Shown here piece after piece: positions 35,501 through 43,108 of a DNA stretch of 64,000 nucleotides. Each line of letters starts with the position of its first letter. The first letter of the stretch is position 1. Position numbers and translations under genes: made by a program. Source of the stretch: Bacteroidia bacterium (lineage in GTDB: Bacteria; Bacteroidota; Bacteroidia; J057; JAIXKT01); NCBI GenBank assembly GCA_026932145.1, contig JAIXKT010000008.1, positions 58,484 to 122,483 of the forward strand, in the 5' to 3' direction. A model generated the notes under the pieces. It saw only the letters and a program-made list of their open reading frames with translations. It searched no databases and was not told the origin of the DNA.

Positions 35501-36016
35501 GATAAAACCCAACGCGTTGTCTTTGTTCTCAAAAGTCTGGAACCCGATACAAGCGAATCTCCATTAGAGCAGGTTTTGGTACATGATACCATCCAAAAAG
35601 CATTGCAAGAATATGAAGACTTACTACGCCAAGACATTCAGGTGATTTTTACCGAAGATGATTCAATTAAACTGACGGCTAATCCAGAAGAACTTAGTCA
35701 GCTTTGGGGAAATTTATTGCACAATGCCATCATGAGTATTAAATCTACCGGAGCTCCGGGAGAAATTAATATTCATGTTTCTAAGCAAGAAAATACCGCC
35801 GTTGTGTCTATACGTGATAACGGCTGCGGAGTTTCGGACGATATTCAGTCAAAGATATTTGAGCCGTTCTTTACCACTAGGCCACCTGGGCAGGGGTCGG
35901 GCTTAGGACTATTTCAATGCAAAAACACCTTAACCCGCTATCAAGGAAATATCACCTTCCGTTCCAAATCCGGCGAAACAATTTTTATCGTAACAATTCC
36001 CATCACTACCGGATAA
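32585..36016 (+). CDS. propeller/Y_Y_Y sensor histidine kinase
   Basis: Membrane histidine kinase, 1143 residues. Signal peptide (1-25); periplasmic two-component-regulator propeller (about 30-660); Y_Y_Y domain (about 674-745) ending in SPPWYRLWW; transmembrane helix (about 757-778); coiled coil; HisKA with the phospho-accepting His840 in NIAHEINTPLGA; and HATPase (N-box NLLHNAIMS with Asn near 1047, G1 box RDNGCGV, F box FEPFFTT, G2 GQGSGLGL). About 207 residues separate the H-box from the N-box, clearly more than usual, because of an extra helical segment. No response regulator is fused or adjacent, so its partner is elsewhere. Sensor half is paralogous to the phosphatase-linked protein at 2304-5573. 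Translationally coupled to the aminotransferase. Confidence 0.92.
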   Translation: MRFSGKLFSGIVLFVTILQSIVFAQSKQRYLEGGIQPISFFNTRQFGGDKQNWAITQSKYGKLYVGNNRGVLEFDGARWRLIPTDRGTTVRSLCTDTAGNIFVGATGEIGILKSNELNEQQFVSLNKYIPQKQQTFEHVWQTICLNGKVYFVTEKKIFIFDGAKIQVVETSGSYITAAIDGKSLLVLESPRGLLHLVGTEFTPVPGSQKLVHLTTPDALNDQVVALFPTENRLLCATEKQGILLYKDSQITQFATEVDAYLFENEIYNAAITENDNLIIGTNYGGVVILKKDGSLLNVFNKKTGLIDNEINFVFEDKQQGVWVALNRGVAYIELLSPLSTITRRGKLEGDIHALLRHQDYLWVATSQGLFRMVPPETRMELPYFKVESPARIDCRTLLSTTYGLLIGTTEGVTLYHNQNYQPVETSGWYTLSLLESKKFENYIFAGLTDGIGILKYEQGRFREVGRIAEFDKAVNSFIEDKVAGILWVGTDNGLVRIDFTDGFSLKPKIQLYDSSKGIPNGYTQLFRLGNKWIVNTTSGLRRYNKVKNIFEKEYAFGSEFANGIKAQTSLMVQDANEVVWMTGPSAMGAKNEVLTARYDPINRKKPLPPIFRIPDDDISVIYPESDGVIWFATENGLTRYASFDSLPTIPLFPPVIHFPKIAADSTIDAEKPIPWKYNTVKINYGSPNFRNLGQQLYATKLDEIEDEWSPWTTATSRTFEKLPEGTYTLSVKIHLPGTSEEQVQQISFAISPPWYRLWWVKVLYGLAAIMIIGGIIYLRERRSKRYQAELEAEVTRKTYDLKQANEELQTTLEHLRLTQNQLIQSEKLAAIGQLVTNIAHEINTPLGAIKGTVFNMNGILPRIVHELPKAITTLDASSLPLWILLADRSLSASHSLTSREQRTYKRNIREELEKWQLTNADELAATLVDMGIWENIEELQLLLLHPNSLKLLESVWALNRIKAYLKTIDTAVDKTQRVVFVLKSLEPDTSESPLEQVLVHDTIQKALQEYEDLLRQDIQVIFTEDDSIKLTANPEELSQLWGNLLHNAIMSIKSTGAPGEINIHVSKQENTAVVSIRDNGCGVSDDIQSKIFEPFFTTRPPGQGSGLGLFQCKNTLTRYQGNITFRSKSGETIFIVTIPITTG

Positions 36017-36127
36017 TTCATAAATACTACAATTACCCAAAACAAATTGATAGAATTCTTATTGTTGAAAAATAATTAGAATTTACCTAAATTTACCACG
36101 AATAAGCCTAAATTAAGTATCTAAAAC

Positions 36128-38257
36128 TTGGTAAATAAAATTTTGGTAAAAAACTTAGTTCTTTTCGGATTGATATATGGTTTGGGGATATTCGATGTAT
36201 TCTCTCAGGGAGTTATTTTGCCGCAAGAGATAACTATTATGCGCGATAGCTTTGGTGTTCCACATATTTTTGGAAAGACAGATGCAGCCGTAGCTTATGG
36301 TCTTGCGTGGGCACATTGCGAAGACGATTTCTCCTCAATAGAAGCAAACTTAGCCCCTGCCAAAGGATTAAGTAAAATCTTAAATACAAATGAAGGAGAG
36401 AAAAAAGACTTTTTTCTCGAATGGTTAAATGCCCGAAAAATTGTTACCGAAAAATTTGACCATGAACTTTCTCCTGAATATAAGGCTATCTTGCAAGGAT
36501 ATGCCGAAGGCTTAAATGCTTATACTGCCGCAAATCCATCTAAACTACGGCTGAAAAAACTATTTCCGGTTACTACTATAGACTTAGAGGTTGCCTATTT
36601 GGGAATATTTGCAACTATATCTGGCGCAAATACCGCTTTTGAAGCAACGATACTGCAAAAACCGTTTCGACATTCAATAAACTATGACTCTAATGCCTTT
36701 GCATTTAATTCAAATAAAACTGACGATGCCTCTACTGTCATTATTAGCGACCCTAATTGGCTAATAAACAACACACTAAATTTTTTTGAGGCAAATTTGT
36801 ATAGTGATGAAGGCTGGACTTTAAGTGGAGCCTTTCTCCCCGGAATACCGCTACCGTTAAACGCAATTACCCCAAATCACGCATGGAGTCTGACCTATAA
36901 TTCTCTTGATTTGATAGATATTTATCAATTGAAAATAAATCCACAAAACCCTGAGCAATATCGTTTTGAAGGCGCTTGGCTAAATTTTCAAAAAAGAACA
37001 CTTCCGGTAGCTACCAAAACAGGATTTTCTGAATTGAAAGCAACAAAAGAAATCCTGCAAACAATTCATGGGCCTGCTATCCGAACGAAGCATGGAGTAT
37101 ATGCATTTAGCATAGCAGCACTCTCCAGTATTGGTGCAGTACAAGAACTCTACGAAATGAGTAAATCTGAAAACTTTGACTCTTTTCGCAAAGCAGTATC
37201 ATCATTGAAGATGCCCCTTTTTAATGTTGTTTATGGAGATAAAAATAACCAAATTTGGTATATTTTTAACGGAAAGATACCACCAAGAAATACTGATTTT
37301 AACCGGATAAATATTTTGCAGGGAGATAGCCAAAAGTTTATCTATCAGGGTTTTATTCCAATAGAAAAACTTCCGCAGGTAGCAGATCCTGTATGCGGAT
37401 ACGTCTATAACACCAGCGGTTCTCCGTTTTTATGTACCGCACCGCCGGAAAACCCAGATTCAAATCACTATGATAAAAACACTGCCTTTCTGCTAAATCC
37501 AGATAATGACAAGGCCAAGCGTTTTCGAGAAATTATGAATGCTAAAAATGGCCGATTGTCATATCAGGATATTGTCAATATAATCTATGATACCCACTAC
37601 CCAAAAGATAATGTTATTCAGAAATCACGATTGCTAATCAGTCAGTTAGATCCTCGTGTGCTGGGAAAAAAATATATTGAAGCCGTTAAAGTATTGCAAC
37701 AATGTACCTTAGATGTTTCTGAAAAAAATCTAAATATTGCTTTTTTTCTACTGGTTTTCAATCGGTTATTTGAAGTAGTGAACCCGGATAGAGCGCAGTT
37801 TTTGCAAAATGGATTGCAATATTCATTAGAGCAACTCAAAGAAGCGGTCGTTTTTTCGGATGCTTGGATGCGTAAATACCACAAAGGCCTACAAGTTCCA
37901 CTAAAAGAATTTGTAAAATTGGTGCGAGATAGAAAAGCCCTTGAACTGCCCTTATTACCACAGTTGCTACACTCATGTGAAGGAATACCGGATAATAAAA
38001 TGGGCGTAATTCGCATAAATAGAACAAGTTCTTTATTACAAATTGCAGTTTATCAAAATGGTAAACTGTCCAAAATAGAGAGTATTCATCCGTATGGTAA
38101 TTCTAACAATCCGCAAGACTCTCATTATACTGACCAAATGAATCTATTCATTTGCCATGAACGCAAGACAATGTCTTTAGATAAGAACGAAGTGCTGCTA
38201 AAAGCACAAAGAATGTACACCCCGGAGGCAGAAAGTAAAACTAAACCACCTAAGTAG
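36128..38257 (+). CDS. penicillin-acylase-family Ntn hydrolase
   Basis: Periplasmic amidase of the penicillin G/acyl-homoserine-lactone acylase family, 709 residues. A hydrophobic N-terminal export segment ends DVFSQ; the alpha-chain motif FGVPHIFGKTDAAVAYGLAW and AHCEDDF follows. The beta chain should begin at Ser188 in YDSNAFAFN, the expected autocleavage site and nucleophile (family SNA motif). The context sequence VIISDPNW matches the usual ISDPH-like region. Substrate cannot be read from sequence: quorum-sensing lactones, lipid amides and peptides are all possible. The start is TTG (36128, or 36143 closer to the signal segment); there is no in-frame ATG or GTG nearby. It follows the sensor kinase by 110 bases. 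Confidence 0.88.
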   Translation: MVNKILVKNLVLFGLIYGLGIFDVFSQGVILPQEITIMRDSFGVPHIFGKTDAAVAYGLAWAHCEDDFSSIEANLAPAKGLSKILNTNEGEKKDFFLEWLNARKIVTEKFDHELSPEYKAILQGYAEGLNAYTAANPSKLRLKKLFPVTTIDLEVAYLGIFATISGANTAFEATILQKPFRHSINYDSNAFAFNSNKTDDASTVIISDPNWLINNTLNFFEANLYSDEGWTLSGAFLPGIPLPLNAITPNHAWSLTYNSLDLIDIYQLKINPQNPEQYRFEGAWLNFQKRTLPVATKTGFSELKATKEILQTIHGPAIRTKHGVYAFSIAALSSIGAVQELYEMSKSENFDSFRKAVSSLKMPLFNVVYGDKNNQIWYIFNGKIPPRNTDFNRINILQGDSQKFIYQGFIPIEKLPQVADPVCGYVYNTSGSPFLCTAPPENPDSNHYDKNTAFLLNPDNDKAKRFREIMNAKNGRLSYQDIVNIIYDTHYPKDNVIQKSRLLISQLDPRVLGKKYIEAVKVLQQCTLDVSEKNLNIAFFLLVFNRLFEVVNPDRAQFLQNGLQYSLEQLKEAVVFSDAWMRKYHKGLQVPLKEFVKLVRDRKALELPLLPQLLHSCEGIPDNKMGVIRINRTSSLLQIAVYQNGKLSKIESIHPYGNSNNPQDSHYTDQMNLFICHERKTMSLDKNEVLLKAQRMYTPEAESKTKPPK

Positions 38258-38268
38258 CAAAAATTTGG

Positions 38269-38592
38269 CTATTGAAATTGCACACCACTGGTTTCCTGTA
38301 GCCACTCCAGATAAGACGGATTTTCTTTATCAACGGGAACAGAAAGTATTGTTGGAGAATATAAAGTATGCAGTAAGCGAATATGCTGAACTACTTTTTC
38401 TAACATAACCTCATGTGTTTTAAACATGATAAAGGCGTGAATTTCTTCTACTACTTCATTTTCCTGTATGCTCAGAGTACGGATATTATCCAAAATATGT
38501 ACATGAGCAGTTAGGCGCATTTGTAGCAGAACCTTTGATATATTCTCGGCTTCAGTTCGAGAAACACAGGGTACATAAACTAACTTTAACAT
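38269..38592 (-). CDS. CutA-like protein, divergent
   Basis: 107 residues from the ATG at 38592. The ferredoxin-like CutA1 fold is suggested by YVPCVSRTEAENISKVLLQM, RLTAHVHIL, EEIHAFIMFKT, YSPTILSVPVD and the closing PSYLEWLQ. The usual YxWxG segment in the middle is replaced by TLSIQENEVVEE, so this is a divergent member. CutA proteins form trimers and were linked to copper tolerance, but their true role is unsettled. An upstream ATG at 38637 would add 15 polar residues and is less likely. Convergent with the acylase gene, 11 bases apart. Confidence 0.7.
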   Translation of the reverse strand: MLKLVYVPCVSRTEAENISKVLLQMRLTAHVHILDNIRTLSIQENEVVEEIHAFIMFKTHEVMLEKVVQHIRLLHTLYSPTILSVPVDKENPSYLEWLQETSGVQFQ

Positions 38593-38634
38593 TTTAATAG
38601 ATTGAGAGGTTTTTTTTGAAGAATTTTTCGGACA

Positions 38635-38642
38635 CAAATGTA
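38635..38642 (-). promoter_or_regulatory. -7 element for the cutA-like gene
   Basis: Minus-strand TACATTTG, a perfect TAnnTTTG match, 42 bases before the ATG at 38592. Confidence 0.4.
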
Positions 38643-38816
38643 GGGTATTTTGCGGAATTTTAGTAAAAAAATAGGTATAAAATATGAGTTTTTTCGATAA
38701 AATTTATTTAAAAATAATATTAAAAATATAAAATGGGAGATATACCTTTTGTGATAGAGTTTGGTTACAAATAATCTGCTTGATAAAAGATAATCTATAA
38801 GATTTGTTTTTGTACG

Positions 38817-39590
38817 TTATTCAAAACGCAAATGTTTCACAGATTCGCCTCTATTTTTTAATTCAATTAGAGCGTCTATACCAACTTGTAGGTGTTTTTG
38901 GGCAAATTGGGAACTTACGCGCTTATCGCTTTCGGATGTTTTTACACCTTCGGGTATCATGGGGTTGTCAGAAACGAGCAAGAGAGCCCCTCGCGGTATT
39001 TCATTAATAAATCCAACAACGAAAATGGTAGCTGTTTCCATATCTATTGCCATAGCTCGTGTTTGGCGTAGATAATCCTTAAAATCTTCATCGTGTTCCC
39101 AAACACGACGGTTAGTTGTGTAAACTGTTCCAGTCCAATAATCTAACTCATGTTTTATAATCATGGAAGAAATAGACCGCTGGAGACGAAAGGAAGGCAA
39201 AGCCGGTATTTCTGGTCTGATATATTCGTTGCTCGTTCCTTCCCCTCGGATAGCTGCAATAGGCAAAATAAGATCCCCAATTTGACTTTTCTTTTTTAAT
39301 CCTCCGCATTTCCCTAAGAAAAGTACCGCTTTGGGAGTAATCGCACTGATTAAGTCCATTACGGTAGCTGCCATAGCACTGCCTATCCCAAAATTAATGA
39401 TTGTAATTCCCTCAGCAGTAGCACTTTGCATAGGCTTATCTGTGCCCATTACTTCTACGTCAAATTTGTTTGCAAACATTTTGACATAATCATAAAAATT
39501 AGTCAGAAGAATATAGCTGCCAAATGTTTCTATTGGTCTGCCGGTATATCTGGGAAGCCAATCCCGAACAATTTCTTCTTTTGTTTTCAT
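38817..39590 (-). CDS. AMP nucleosidase, short phosphorylase-type
   Basis: Purine phosphorylase-superfamily enzyme of 257 residues; the short Bacteroidota form of AMP nucleosidase, which cleaves AMP to adenine and ribose-5-phosphate. Visible: ITIINFGIGSAMAATVMDLI (about 73-92), VLFLGKCGGLKKK, and the base/ribose-site motif AIDMETATIFVVGF (about 183-196, with the Glu of MET). Near the end LLVSDNPMIPEG contains the catalytic Asp position. Cytoplasmic. The start codon lies five bases from a perfect -7 box. It could alternatively act on other nucleosides, but the sequence pattern is typical of AMP nucleosidases. Confidence 0.85.
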   Translation of the reverse strand: MKTKEEIVRDWLPRYTGRPIETFGSYILLTNFYDYVKMFANKFDVEVMGTDKPMQSATAEGITIINFGIGSAMAATVMDLISAITPKAVLFLGKCGGLKKKSQIGDLILPIAAIRGEGTSNEYIRPEIPALPSFRLQRSISSMIIKHELDYWTGTVYTTNRRVWEHDEDFKDYLRQTRAMAIDMETATIFVVGFINEIPRGALLLVSDNPMIPEGVKTSESDKRVSSQFAQKHLQVGIDALIELKNRGESVKHLRFE

Positions 39591-39595
39591 AAAAA

Positions 39596-39603
39596 CAAAA
39601 GTA
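39596..39603 (-). promoter_or_regulatory. -7 element, near-leaderless start of AMP nucleosidase
   Basis: Minus-strand TACTTTTG, a perfect TAnnTTTG box, is separated from the ATG at 39590 by only five T residues, so the mRNA would have essentially no leader. Confidence 0.5.
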
Positions 39604-39650
39604 AGCTAAAATAAGCTAAAAACAGGTGATAATTTTTTGAAAGAGGTAAA

Positions 39651-40226
39651 TTAAGGCTGCAAAATATCCCCCCACCGAAGCCCGTTATGGGGGATAGAAA
39701 GCTGGTCTAAAATCCTAAATACAACGGTATCAATGAGTTGTTCTATGGTTTGAGGGTTTGTATAAAAGGAGGGGACGGCCGGTAGTATTAAGCCGCCGGC
39801 TGAGATTATCAATTTCATATTTTCTATATGAATCAAGTTTAAGGGGGTTTCTCGTATTACGCAGATTAACTTTCTGTGTTCTTTAAGCATAACATCAGCA
39901 GCGCGGGTTATCAAGCTGTCTGAGATACCGTGGGCTATTCTGCCCAAAGTTCCCATAGAGCAAGGAACAATAACCATTTGCTGATAGCGGGCAGAGCCGG
40001 AAGCAAAGGGCGCAAAAAAATCTTGACTGCTAAAAACAGGAAAAACGAATTGAGGTAATTCGTTAAGTTCTTGCTGCCAAACAATTTGCGCATTATTGGA
40101 AACCACAATTCCAACTTCTAATTCGATATTTTGGGCTGCTAAAGCTAAATAGTGTAACAAACGTTTAGCATAAATGCTGCCGCTTGCACCCGTTATCGCT
40201 ATCACTAACTTTTGTTTGGCTATCAC
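39651..40226 (-). CDS. ubiX: UbiX-type flavin prenyltransferase
   Basis: Makes prenylated FMN, the cofactor of UbiD-type decarboxylases. 191 residues with the diagnostic N-terminal VIAITGASGSIYAKRLLHYL, the PCSMGTLGRIAHGISDSLITRAADVMLKEHRKL region (motif parts near residues 88-120), VIRETPLN and ENMKLIISAGG. Cytoplasmic flavoprotein. Start is GTG at 40226. No ubiD in the window, so the decarboxylase it serves (probably in quinone synthesis) lies elsewhere. Confidence 0.93.
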   Translation of the reverse strand: MIAKQKLVIAITGASGSIYAKRLLHYLALAAQNIELEVGIVVSNNAQIVWQQELNELPQFVFPVFSSQDFFAPFASGSARYQQMVIVPCSMGTLGRIAHGISDSLITRAADVMLKEHRKLICVIRETPLNLIHIENMKLIISAGGLILPAVPSFYTNPQTIEQLIDTVVFRILDQLSIPHNGLRWGDILQP

Positions 40227-40373
40227 TTAGCTAAGAAACAAAGATTTAGTTAAGTTAGTTTCAGATAAAATAATGAGCATTACTTCCATATTGAAAATAA
40301 AAGAAATATGGATAGGACAACCTTTTTTTCCGCAAACAGCGTATTTCAGCTATTTATTTATTTGATATAATTG

Positions 40374-40381
40374 TAAATTTG
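40374..40381 (+). promoter_or_regulatory. -7 element for the FKBP lipoprotein gene
   Basis: TAAATTTG, a perfect TAnnTTTG box, eight bases before the ATG at 40390; same spacing as at 28526 and 49856. Confidence 0.5.
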
Positions 40382-40389
40382 CACAAAGT

Positions 40390-40902
40390 ATGATGATAAT
40401 TACGTCTCGATTAGTTGGTATTGTGATGGTTGGCTTGTTTTTGCTATCTGGATGTCAAGAAAAGTCCAAACAGTCTTTGGTTGCCTATGAAGATAAAGGA
40501 ACTACTACGAACACTCCCAAAACAGTAGCTTCTTTTACTCCCTATACCATTGATTCTACTCAAATCAAAACTACTCCATCGGGTTTAAAGTACTATATCG
40601 TTTCTGAAGGCAGTGGAAACTTTCCCAAGAAAGGTGAAAAAGTGATTGTAAATTATCATGGGATGTTATTAGATGGTGCTATTTTTGATAGTTCTTTTCA
40701 GCGTGGCCAGCCATTTGAGTTTGAGATAGGCTCGGGGCAGGTGATAAAAGGTTGGGATGAAGGGATTCCTTTATGTAAAATAGGGGGCAAAATAGTGCTT
40801 ATTATTTCTCCTGATCTTGGCTATGGAAGCCAAAATATGGGAGCAATTCCGCCACAATCAACATTGGTTTTTGATGTGGAAGTATTAGGAACCTATAATT
40901 AA
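40390..40902 (+). CDS. FKBP-type peptidyl-prolyl isomerase lipoprotein
   Basis: 170 residues: signal peptide with lipobox LLSGC (Cys near residue 22), a linker, and one FKBP domain (about 62-168). The domain shows GLKYYIVSEGSGNFPKKGEK, VNYHGMLLDGAIFDSSFQRG, FEIGSGQVIKGWDEGI, LGYGSQNMGAIPPQSTLVFD. Active-site aromatic positions are kept. It is anchored to a membrane and probably helps fold periplasmic or outer-membrane proteins. It resembles the FKBP lipoprotein GldI of gliding flavobacteria, but FKBP lipoproteins are common and I do not assign that name. The next gene starts six bases later. Confidence 0.9.
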   Translation: MMIITSRLVGIVMVGLFLLSGCQEKSKQSLVAYEDKGTTTNTPKTVASFTPYTIDSTQIKTTPSGLKYYIVSEGSGNFPKKGEKVIVNYHGMLLDGAIFDSSFQRGQPFEFEIGSGQVIKGWDEGIPLCKIGGKIVLIISPDLGYGSQNMGAIPPQSTLVFDVEVLGTYN

Positions 40903-40908
40903 TTACGA

Positions 40909-41676
40909 ATGCTGAAATGGCATCTGCGCATCAGTTTTATTATTGGAATATGGCTCTTTAACGGCTTGTCAATTCTATCTATTGCGCAAAGTTATTTAAA
41001 GCCAGACCCTTATAATCATACACGAAAAAAATCTTTTTCATTAGGTGCTTTTGCGCATACGTATGGAATTGGTATTTCATTAGATCAACTTCGTTGGATA
41101 ACGGATAAACATGGCCTAAAATTTGGCTTAGATATAGCATCTTACAAAAATCGTAGAGAAAACAGGATAGAATCTTTGTACAGAGACCAAGGCGGTAAAC
41201 CTTATATCTATGATAAGCTAAATTATTGCTATTTAGTGAGTTTTCAGTTTGGGTTTGTAAAGCCAATTATACGCAGGACGGAGTTTTCCAAATTGCATCT
41301 AAGTGCCTATGCGCAAGCCGGATTTAGCTTGGCGATGCTTAAACCTTACTTGGTCGAAGTTGCCGTACCTATTCCCGGAACAGGAAATGCGGTCGTTAAA
41401 ATAGATCAAAATAGTAGCCAATATGTTTTTCAAGATATTGTTGGCGAAGCTGACTTCTTTACGAGTATGAGTAACTTTACTGCTGTACCCGGACTACGTC
41501 TTAAAAGTGGTACACAATTAGATATTGCCACTAATAGTTTGATTATTAGAGCTGTAGATATTGGGTTGCAATTAGATATTTTTGGTAAACCTCTTCCAAT
41601 TATGGATATAACGCCTAATCCACAGTATTTTTTGGGTGGGTACATCGGACTTATGATTGGCAATAATTGGGATTAA
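40909..41676 (+). CDS. predicted outer-membrane beta-barrel protein
   Basis: Not recognised to family level. 255 residues: signal peptide (about 1-27, ending LSIAQ), then alternating beta strands typical of small outer-membrane barrels (SFSLGAFAHTYGIGISLDQL, AYAQAGFSLAM, GLRLKSGTQLDIA). It ends in a strand with GGYIGLMIGNNWD. It sits between the FKBP lipoprotein gene (six bases upstream) and the HsdR_N-like gene, whose ATG shares a base with this stop (TAATG), so these three are co-translated or co-transcribed. Function unknown. Confidence 0.65.
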   Translation: MLKWHLRISFIIGIWLFNGLSILSIAQSYLKPDPYNHTRKKSFSLGAFAHTYGIGISLDQLRWITDKHGLKFGLDIASYKNRRENRIESLYRDQGGKPYIYDKLNYCYLVSFQFGFVKPIIRRTEFSKLHLSAYAQAGFSLAMLKPYLVEVAVPIPGTGNAVVKIDQNSSQYVFQDIVGEADFFTSMSNFTAVPGLRLKSGTQLDIATNSLIIRAVDIGLQLDIFGKPLPIMDITPNPQYFLGGYIGLMIGNNWD

Positions 41677-42134
41677 TGGAGCAAGACTTTTTGATTCAGT
41701 TTAAGCCCCCGTTTCGGACTCAAGATGGTCGTTCAGAATTGTGGGACGGTGTTCGGAAAAAATGGATAGCAGCAACTCCCGAAGAGCACGTTCGCCAACG
41801 GATGATAGCTTGGTTGGTTTGCTATGCCATGATTCCGATTTCCAGAATTTCTGTAGAGCGAACTGTGCCGGGCATCTCGGGAAGGTGGGATATAGCCGTT
41901 TTTAATAACTTTGGCAAACCAATATTATTAGCTGAATGTAAAGCCAATTCGGAGCAAGCCGAGTCTGAAAGTATTTTTCAGGTTGCCCACTATGCGCAAG
42001 CAATCCCAAGCGTTAGCTGGCTATGGATATCTAACGGAGCTTGGCTACATTGGCTGCACCGAGAATCAAATCAAGTTCCTTGGCAATATACCTCAGAACG
42101 TTCATTTCTGCAGTACTCAAAGGGAAGTCGTTAA
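41676..42134 (+). CDS. HsdR_N-like PD-(D/E)xK nuclease-fold protein
   Basis: 152 residues from the ATG at 41676. Resembles the N-terminal nuclease domain of type I restriction subunit R as a free-standing protein. The PD-(D/E)xK core is visible as RWDIAVFNNFGKPILLAECKA (near residues 67-87; Asp, Glu and Lys in place), preceded by PEEHVRQRMIAWLV. No helicase, methylase or specificity gene is present, so it is not a restriction system here. Such short proteins are widespread in Bacteroidota with unknown role, perhaps DNA repair. Translationally coupled to the barrel gene upstream (TAATG). Converges on the stress protein gene. Confidence 0.8.
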   Translation: MEQDFLIQFKPPFRTQDGRSELWDGVRKKWIAATPEEHVRQRMIAWLVCYAMIPISRISVERTVPGISGRWDIAVFNNFGKPILLAECKANSEQAESESIFQVAHYAQAIPSVSWLWISNGAWLHWLHRESNQVPWQYTSERSFLQYSKGSR

Positions 42135-42141
42135 ATTTGAC

Positions 42142-42972
42142 TTAACTTGATTTATGTAAAATTAATAGCGGAAGATCAACATTTTCAGCTAATTGGGTCG
42201 TGAGGCTCGAGTCTAAAAAACGTTCTATAAAAGTACGTTCCCGCATAACCATACACAGTAAATCTGTTTTGAATGAATGGACTACCCGGCTTAGCTCATG
42301 CAGTAATTCACCCGAAGAAGTGTGCAAATGCAACTTGTGTTGAATATCAGCAGGAAGATGAGTTATGATTTTTGAAAAGTTTGCCTTTAAGGTGGTTTCT
42401 GACTCCTGTGGTTCTCTCACATAAACGGTAGTGATGTCTGCCTCACATAAACCAGCTAAAACAAACAAAGGCTGCACCGCAGAAGCCTGTTTTATTTCCA
42501 AGTCGCTTGCCCATACAAAATGCTTTAAATCAGTGCTATTAGCTTTTAATGGAATGACTAAGGTAGGGATACTGAGTTTGTCTATTACGTTGGTAGTAGT
42601 GCTGCCCAAAAAATCTCTTGTTCCAGTGCCCTTAGTGCCCATCACGATGAGGTCGTATGGTTCTTTTTTAGCTAAACTTTGTATGGCTATTTCGGGAATA
42701 CCCCATTGTGCTTGTAGCTTAAACTGAATAGTTGGATATTTTTCCTTAATACGATTTCCAAGTTCATCGAGTTTTTGGTCAGCTTCAGCAAAAAGCTGTT
42801 TCTCTGCGTATTCAAAATGCGCTGGAGAAAGGTCTTTCTTTAATGACCCTACATGATAAAAATGCACAACATCAAGTACTGCACCTGATAAATTAGCAAT
42901 AGTAATACCAAACTCAAGTGCATTGTTGGCATAATCAGAAAAGTCTGTTGGCAATAGAATCCGCTTAAACAT
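42142..42972 (-). CDS. tandem-domain universal stress protein
   Basis: 276 residues, two UspA domains in tandem. The first is typical: FKRILLPTDFSDYANNALEF at the start and the nucleotide-binding MGTKGTGTRDFLGSTTTNVI near residue 120, followed by PTLVIP. The second (about 150-276) has lost the GxxG signature but keeps LLCMVMRERTFIERFLDSSL and ends LPLLILHKSS. Probably cytoplasmic, ATP-binding in domain one only. I chose the ATG at 42972; an upstream TTG would add five residues. Single gene. Confidence 0.88.
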   Translation of the reverse strand: MFKRILLPTDFSDYANNALEFGITIANLSGAVLDVVHFYHVGSLKKDLSPAHFEYAEKQLFAEADQKLDELGNRIKEKYPTIQFKLQAQWGIPEIAIQSLAKKEPYDLIVMGTKGTGTRDFLGSTTTNVIDKLSIPTLVIPLKANSTDLKHFVWASDLEIKQASAVQPLFVLAGLCEADITTVYVREPQESETTLKANFSKIITHLPADIQHKLHLHTSSGELLHELSRVVHSFKTDLLCMVMRERTFIERFLDSSLTTQLAENVDLPLLILHKSS

Positions 42973-43108
42973 AACTCCTTTTGGCAAGCAATTTACGGTT
43001 TTTTGGGATAGTTAAAAAATCTAAAACGTATCTTAATGTGAATGGCTAATACAATTATTAACCAATAAGTTAATGCGTTTAGATAAAAAACATAAAGTTT
43101 GTAGAAAA

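Noticed and set aside
40390..40902. Naming the FKBP lipoprotein gldI
   Set aside because: FKBP lipoproteins are common in the phylum and the gene is not near other gld genes; only general family features are visible.
41676..42134. Type I restriction system
   Set aside because: Only an HsdR N-terminal-like domain is present, with no helicase, HsdM or HsdS.
42121..42150. Possible hairpins (GTTAA/TTAAC and AAGTC/GACTT) between convergent genes
   Set aside because: Stems of only five bases and no T run; not a credible terminator.
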